Below, piece by piece: positions 63,201 through 64,000 of a stretch of DNA of 64,000 nucleotides. Each line of letters begins with the position of its first letter. The stretch's first letter is position 1. Below the pieces are notes generated by a model. That model saw only the letters and a program-made list of their open reading frames with translations. It ran no database searches and had not been told where the DNA came from. The position numbers and the translations under genes are program-made. The stretch comes from Streptomyces venezuelae (GTDB taxonomy: Bacteria > Actinomycetota > Actinomycetes > Streptomycetales > Streptomycetaceae): the NCBI RefSeq assembly GCF_008642355.1, contig NZ_CP029193.1, positions 7,278,001-7,342,000 of the forward strand. The letters run 5' to 3'.

Positions 63201-64000
63201 TCTCGTCCTTAGTGCTGACGCCCTGCAGACGCGTCCGGTACAGCGGGGGCAGCTGGTCGCCGCTCAACAGCGCGATGTGCGCGGCCTGTTCGCGGTGGAG
63301 TGGACCCCGCTTCCCGCACCGCAGGCAGCGGCAGAGGTGTCCGGTGCCGGGGGCTGGGTTGCCCTTGCGGGCGGCGACGCTGGTGGTGGGCTGGCTGATG
63401 TGGTGTCGGCGGTGGGTGATGTGGTGCCGTGGGCGGTGTTGGCGCCTGTTGATGCCTCCGGGGGTGACCCGTTGCGGGTTGCGGAGGGTGTGCTGTCGCT
63501 GGTGCAGGAGTTCCTGGCCGCGCCGGAGCTGGGTGAGTCCCGTCTTCTTGTGGTGACGCGCTCCGCTGTCGCCACGGATGACGGCGTCGATGTGGATGTG
63601 TCCGCGGCTGCGGTGTGGGGGCTGGTGCGCAGTGCGCAGTCGGAGAACCCGGGCCGCTTCGTCCTGCTCGACATTGATGGAGACCTGCGGACGGATGACG
63701 GTGAGGGTGCGCTGCCGCAGGCTCGCATACGCCGAGCCGTGGAGGGCCTCGACGAATCCCAACTCGCCCTCCGGGACGGGAAGCTCCACATCCCCCGTCT
63801 CACTCAGGCACGCCACTCCGCCGACATCGTCGCTCCGCCCCACGAGGCGGCCTGGCGTCTGCGGATGGTCGACGGTGGTTCGCTGGACGACCTTGCCGCG
63901 GTTGCTTGCCCGGAGGTGCTCGAACCCCTGGCGACCGGGCAGGTCCGACTTTCCGTGCACGCGGCCGGCATCAACTTCCGTGACGTGCTCGTGGCGTTGG
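54229..64000 (+). CDS. monAIV: Monensin PKS MonAIV: module 5 and start of module 6 (cut by window end)
   Basis: The frame is open without a stop from ATG 54229 to the right edge (3257 codons). The ribosome site GGAG lies 12 nt upstream. The N-terminus MSSAEESSAGTPSTEAKLRQ is longer than usual before the docking helix QYLKRVTVDLGQARQRL. Module 5 is KS-AT-DH-KR-ACP with a non-standard AT; module 6 shows KS-AT-DH-ER and would be followed by KR-ACP outside the window. It builds monensin C17 to C13, including the ethyl-bearing C16 and the C16=C17 alkene. From about 60.2 kb codon choice switches repeatedly to G/T-ending codons in blocks, unlike the rest of the cluster. Confidence 0.92.
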   Translation, partial: MSSAEESSAGTPSTEAKLRQYLKRVTVDLGQARQRLREVEGRAQEPIAIVSMACRFPGDTRTPEALWDLVAAGGDAVGDFPANRGWDLENLYHPDPEHPGTSYVRRGGFLHDAPGFDASFFGISPREALAMDPQQRVLMETAWQLLERAGIDPASLKLTPTGVYIGAGVLGFGGAQPDKAVEGHLLTGNALSVLSGRISFTLGLEGPSVSVDTACSSSLVSMHLAAQALRQGECDLAMAGGVTIMSTPGAFTEFSRQGALSPDGRSKAFAASADGTGFSEGAGLLLLERLSDARRNGHKVLAVIRGSAVNQDGASNGLTAPNGPSQERVIRAALANAGLGAAEVDAVEAHGTGTRLGDPIEAGALHATYGRERDDDHPLWLGSVKSNIGHPQGAAGVAGVIKMVMALQRELLPATLYVDEPTPHVDWSSGTVRLLTEPVEWKRGEHPRRAGVSAFGMSGTNAHVILEEAPEEPAPEAATREPSGTTAVVPWVVSGRGEDALRAQAALLAEHVGDHGASSSPIETGWSLATTRSVFENRAVVIGTDRAALLDGLRTLADGEASPDVVSGAAGATGPGPVMVFPGQGGQWVGMGARLLEESPVFAARITECEQALSAYVDWSLTDVLRGDGAELSRIDVVQPVLWAVMVALAAVWADQGIEPAAVVGHSQGEIAAACVVGAISLDEAARIVSVRSVLLRTLSGRGGMASLGMSREQAAELIDGHPGVVVAAVNGPSSTVISGPPEGIEAVVADAQERGLRARAVASDVAGHGPQLDAILDELTVRLDGIRPAATDVAFYSTVTAEHLTDTTVLDTAYWVRNVRRTVRFADTIDALLADGYRLFIEASPHPVLNLALESIVERADVSASVIPTLRRDHGDTAQLARAAAQAFAAGADVDWRRWFPADPAPRTVDLPTYAFQRQDFWLAPTTARSGDPAGLGLAASGHPLLGASVGLASGDVHLLSGRVSRQSAAWLDDHVVAGHALVPGAAQVEWVLRAADEVGCPALEELTLQTPVVLPDTGGLQIQVVVDAADTHGRRDVRLFSRPDDADTDDAFASERPWTCHATGVLGPESVYGPTEPEPLDGAWPPPGAESVDPADLYAQADRTGYGYGPAFRGVRALWRHGSDVLAEVALPEEAGDPDGFGIHPALLDAVLQPAALLLPPTDAAQVWLPFAWNDVALHAVRATTVRVRLTLLGERVDQGLRIDVADAVGAPVLTVRDLRSRPTDTDRLAAAGTRERHGLFDLKWLAPEHAGDLRAGGSPEGGWVTLGEDVPDLATLLETIESGAPTPQLVAAPVEPASADDGLATATRVLDLVQTWLAGPLHDSRLVLVTRGAVAFDGEGDGSGKGDVDVAAAAVWGLVRSAQSEHPDRFTLIDLGPEDTLADAMDAARLDEPQLALRDGEIRVPRLTRATQERAGEQADGGARIDPEGTVLITGGSGVLGRLVAEHLVREWGVRHVLLASRRGDRTPGSDELRSHLVELGATAVDIATADVGDAEAVAALIASVDPAHPLTGVIHAAGVLDDAVVTAQTPESLARVWAAKATAARLLHEATREIPLGLFMVFSSAAASLGSPGQANYAAANAYCDALVQHRRAQGLAGLSIAWGLWQATSGMTGQLSDTDLARMKRTGFAALTDEGGLALLDAARAHDHAYVVAADLDPRAVTDGLSPLLRTLTAPTTRRRVASEGLADGALAARLAGLDEEGRLALLTDVVREYVAAVLGHGSASRVSVDVAFKDLGFDSLTAVELRNRLSAACDVRLPATLIFDHPTPQALATHLVHRLAGTSAPAPTPVVPRRRPTTTGSPDAATDDPVAIVAMTCRFPGGVSSADDLWDLLDARTDAMGGFPTDRGWDLGRLFHPDPEHPGTTYADQGGFLPDAGDFDAAFFGINPREALAMDPQQRLLLEASWEVFERAGIDPTTLKGSLTGTYVGLMNHDYGKSFPEADAQLEGYAYLASTGSMVSGRVAYTFGLEGPAVTVDTACSSSLVSIHLAAQALRQGECDLALAGGVTVMADPDMFAGFARQRGLSPDGRCKPYAAAADGVGFSEGVGVLLLERLSDARRRGRRVLGVVRGSAVNQDGASNGLTAPNGPSQERVIRQALASGGLSVGDVDVVEGHGTGTTLGDPIEAQALLATYGQGRSVDRPVWLGSVKSNIGHTQAAAGVAGVIKMVMAMRRGVVPASLHVDVPTPHVDWESGGVRLAVEAVPWPGVRDGGVRRAGVSSFGASGTNAHVIVEYVPEPVAVAAVEPGDGAVGGGVLVPWVVSARSAQALRDQARRLSTFAQDPSRAPLVEVGWSLLRTRALHERRAVVLGADRTEIVAGLDAVAAGEPHPALIGPSSPQLPAGDDVVWLFSGQGSQVVGMGAGLYERFPVFAAAFDEVCGLLDVELGGSVREVVFGGPRERLDHTMWAQAGLFALQVGLARLWESVGVRPDVVVGHSVGEIAAAYVAGVFGLADACKVVGARARLMGGLPEGGAMCAVQAAPEELAADLEGSGVSIAAVNTTDSTVISGPADEVEKVTGLWRGRGRKTKALAVSHAFHSVLMEPMLADFTEAIRDVTFAAPRVPLMSNVTGREAGAEITAPEYWAEHVRQAVLFQPAVAEVAARARAFVELGPAPVLSTAAQRTLDDVADPREGEPVVTASLHSGRPDDVAFAQAMARLHAVGVDVDWSVLFPADPVPCMVELPTYAFQRERFWLAGRVGGGDAAGLGLVAAGHPLLGAAVEFADRGGCLLTGRLSRSGVSWLVDHEVGGAVLVPGAALVEWALRAGDEVGCAVVDELMLQVPVVVPEGSGLRVQVVVGEAGKDGRRGIDVYSRPDAGADTSTGVGGDDSWVCHATGVLAPENALAVDETMSGAWPPVDAEPLSVEGFYATAAEDGYGYGPAFQGLRAAWRHGEDLLAEVALPEAAGTHDGYGIHPALLDATLHPLLVTRLQESSGDDQLHVPFAWTGVSLRAVGATTVRVRLRPVGESAGRGVSVTVTDATGGLVLSADALQTRPVQRGQLVAAQQRDVRGLFAVEWTPLPAPQAAAEVSGAGGWVALAGGDAGGGLADVVSAVGDVVPWAVLAPVDASGGDPLRVAEGVLSLVQEFLAAPELGESRLLVVTRSAVATDDGVDVDVSAAAVWGLVRSAQSENPGRFVLLDIDGDLRTDDGEGALPQARIRRAVEGLDESQLALRDGKLHIPRLTQARHSADIVAPPHEAAWRLRMVDGGSLDDLAAVACPEVLEPLATGQVRLSVHAAGINFRDVLVAL
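54358..59580 (+). other. Module 5: KS - AT(ethylmalonyl-type, VAGH) - DH - KR - ACP
   Basis: KS (54358-55640): VDTACSSSL, Cys codon at 54871; the normally conserved GRCKPF is GRSKAF. AT (55955-56840): GHSQGE, but the specificity motif is VAGH (56524-56535) instead of YASH or HAFH, the pattern seen in ethylmalonyl-CoA-type ATs. This is the monensin step that takes ethylmalonate (monensin A) or methylmalonate (monensin B). DH (57055-57890): HVVAGHALVP, His at 57154; the second motif reads HPALLDAVLQ. KR (about 58520-59200): GGSGVLGRLVA, AAGVLDDAVV, FSSAAA, QANYAAANAY. ACP (59340-59580): [11 protein letters not shown], Ser at 59461. No ER, so C16=C17 remains. Confidence 0.9.
59665..64000 (+). 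other. Module 6 (partial): KS - AT(malonyl) - DH - ER...
   Basis: KS (59665-60950): VDTACSSSL with a TGT Cys codon at 60184; FGINPREAL replaces the usual FGISPREAL, and the His motif is EGHGTGT instead of EAHGTGT. AT (61280-62120): GQGSQVVGMG, GHSVGE and HAFH (61852-61863), malonyl-CoA. DH (62385-63240): HEVGGAVLVP, His at 62485; HPALLDATLH. The structural KR part starts near 63280. ER starts near 63840 and reaches NFRDVLVAL at the window end. A DH-ER-KR loop would give the saturated C15-C14 unit of monensin. Confidence 0.88.

Overview
The DNA is Streptomyces-like: very high G+C, strong third-position G/C bias, GTG starts, 4-nt start/stop overlaps, Tat/Sec-secreted small proteins and a type I modular polyketide synthase (PKS). 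From about 18 kb to the right edge, gene order and module chemistry match the monensin A polyether cluster of Streptomyces cinnamonensis point for point, so I name those genes with mon symbols. The match is from memory of the published cluster and predicted chemistry, not from a database search. The main system is therefore known; the less-described material is mostly in the left flank and in regulatory or repeat detail.

Left flank (1-17.9 kb), apparently unrelated to monensin: an SDR fragment divergent from a secreted beta/gamma-crystallin (killer-toxin-like) gene; an ABC-transporter remnant (truncated binding protein plus orphan ATPase); a probably leaderless XRE-cupin regulator coupled to a GNAT acetyltransferase; on the minus strand a secreted ThuA/glucose-dehydrogenase/PKD/CBM protein and a frameshifted Tat-secreted sugar isomerase/epimerase behind a LacI-type operator; an alpha/beta hydrolase; an MmcQ/YjbR protein behind a PafBC-type DNA-damage promoter; an MFS exporter; tRNA-Pro(GGG); an SDR-P450 pair; three small secreted proteins; and a divergent NarL-type two-component pair.

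Monensin-type cluster (18.0-64 kb). A minus-strand operon carries monE (methyltransferase), monCII (releasing thioesterase), monKSX (ketosynthase with a ruined AT) and monACPX (discrete ACP). Divergent to it are monT (efflux) and monRII (TetR). Then come monAIX (type II thioesterase, minus) and the PKS genes monAI (loading + module 1), monAII (module 2), monAIII (modules 3-4) and monAIV (modules 5-6, cut by the window end). Read colinearly, the modules give acetate starter; methylmalonate with the ketone kept (KR1 dead); methylmalonate, fully reduced; malonate, alkene; methylmalonate, fully reduced; ethylmalonate-type, alkene; malonate, with DH and ER. That is monensin C26 to C14: C25 ketone/hemiketal, methyls at C24, C22 and C18, alkenes C20=C21 and C16=C17 that later become ether oxygens, and the C16 ethyl group. 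Modules 7-12 and the oxidative cyclisation genes (monCI, monBI, monBII) should lie to the right of the window.

The chain would pass between proteins through the N- and C-terminal docking helices visible on each PKS. After the last module it is thought to move to MonACPX through MonKSX and be released by MonCII. MonE would add the O-methyl group, MonT export the ionophore and MonRII control export.
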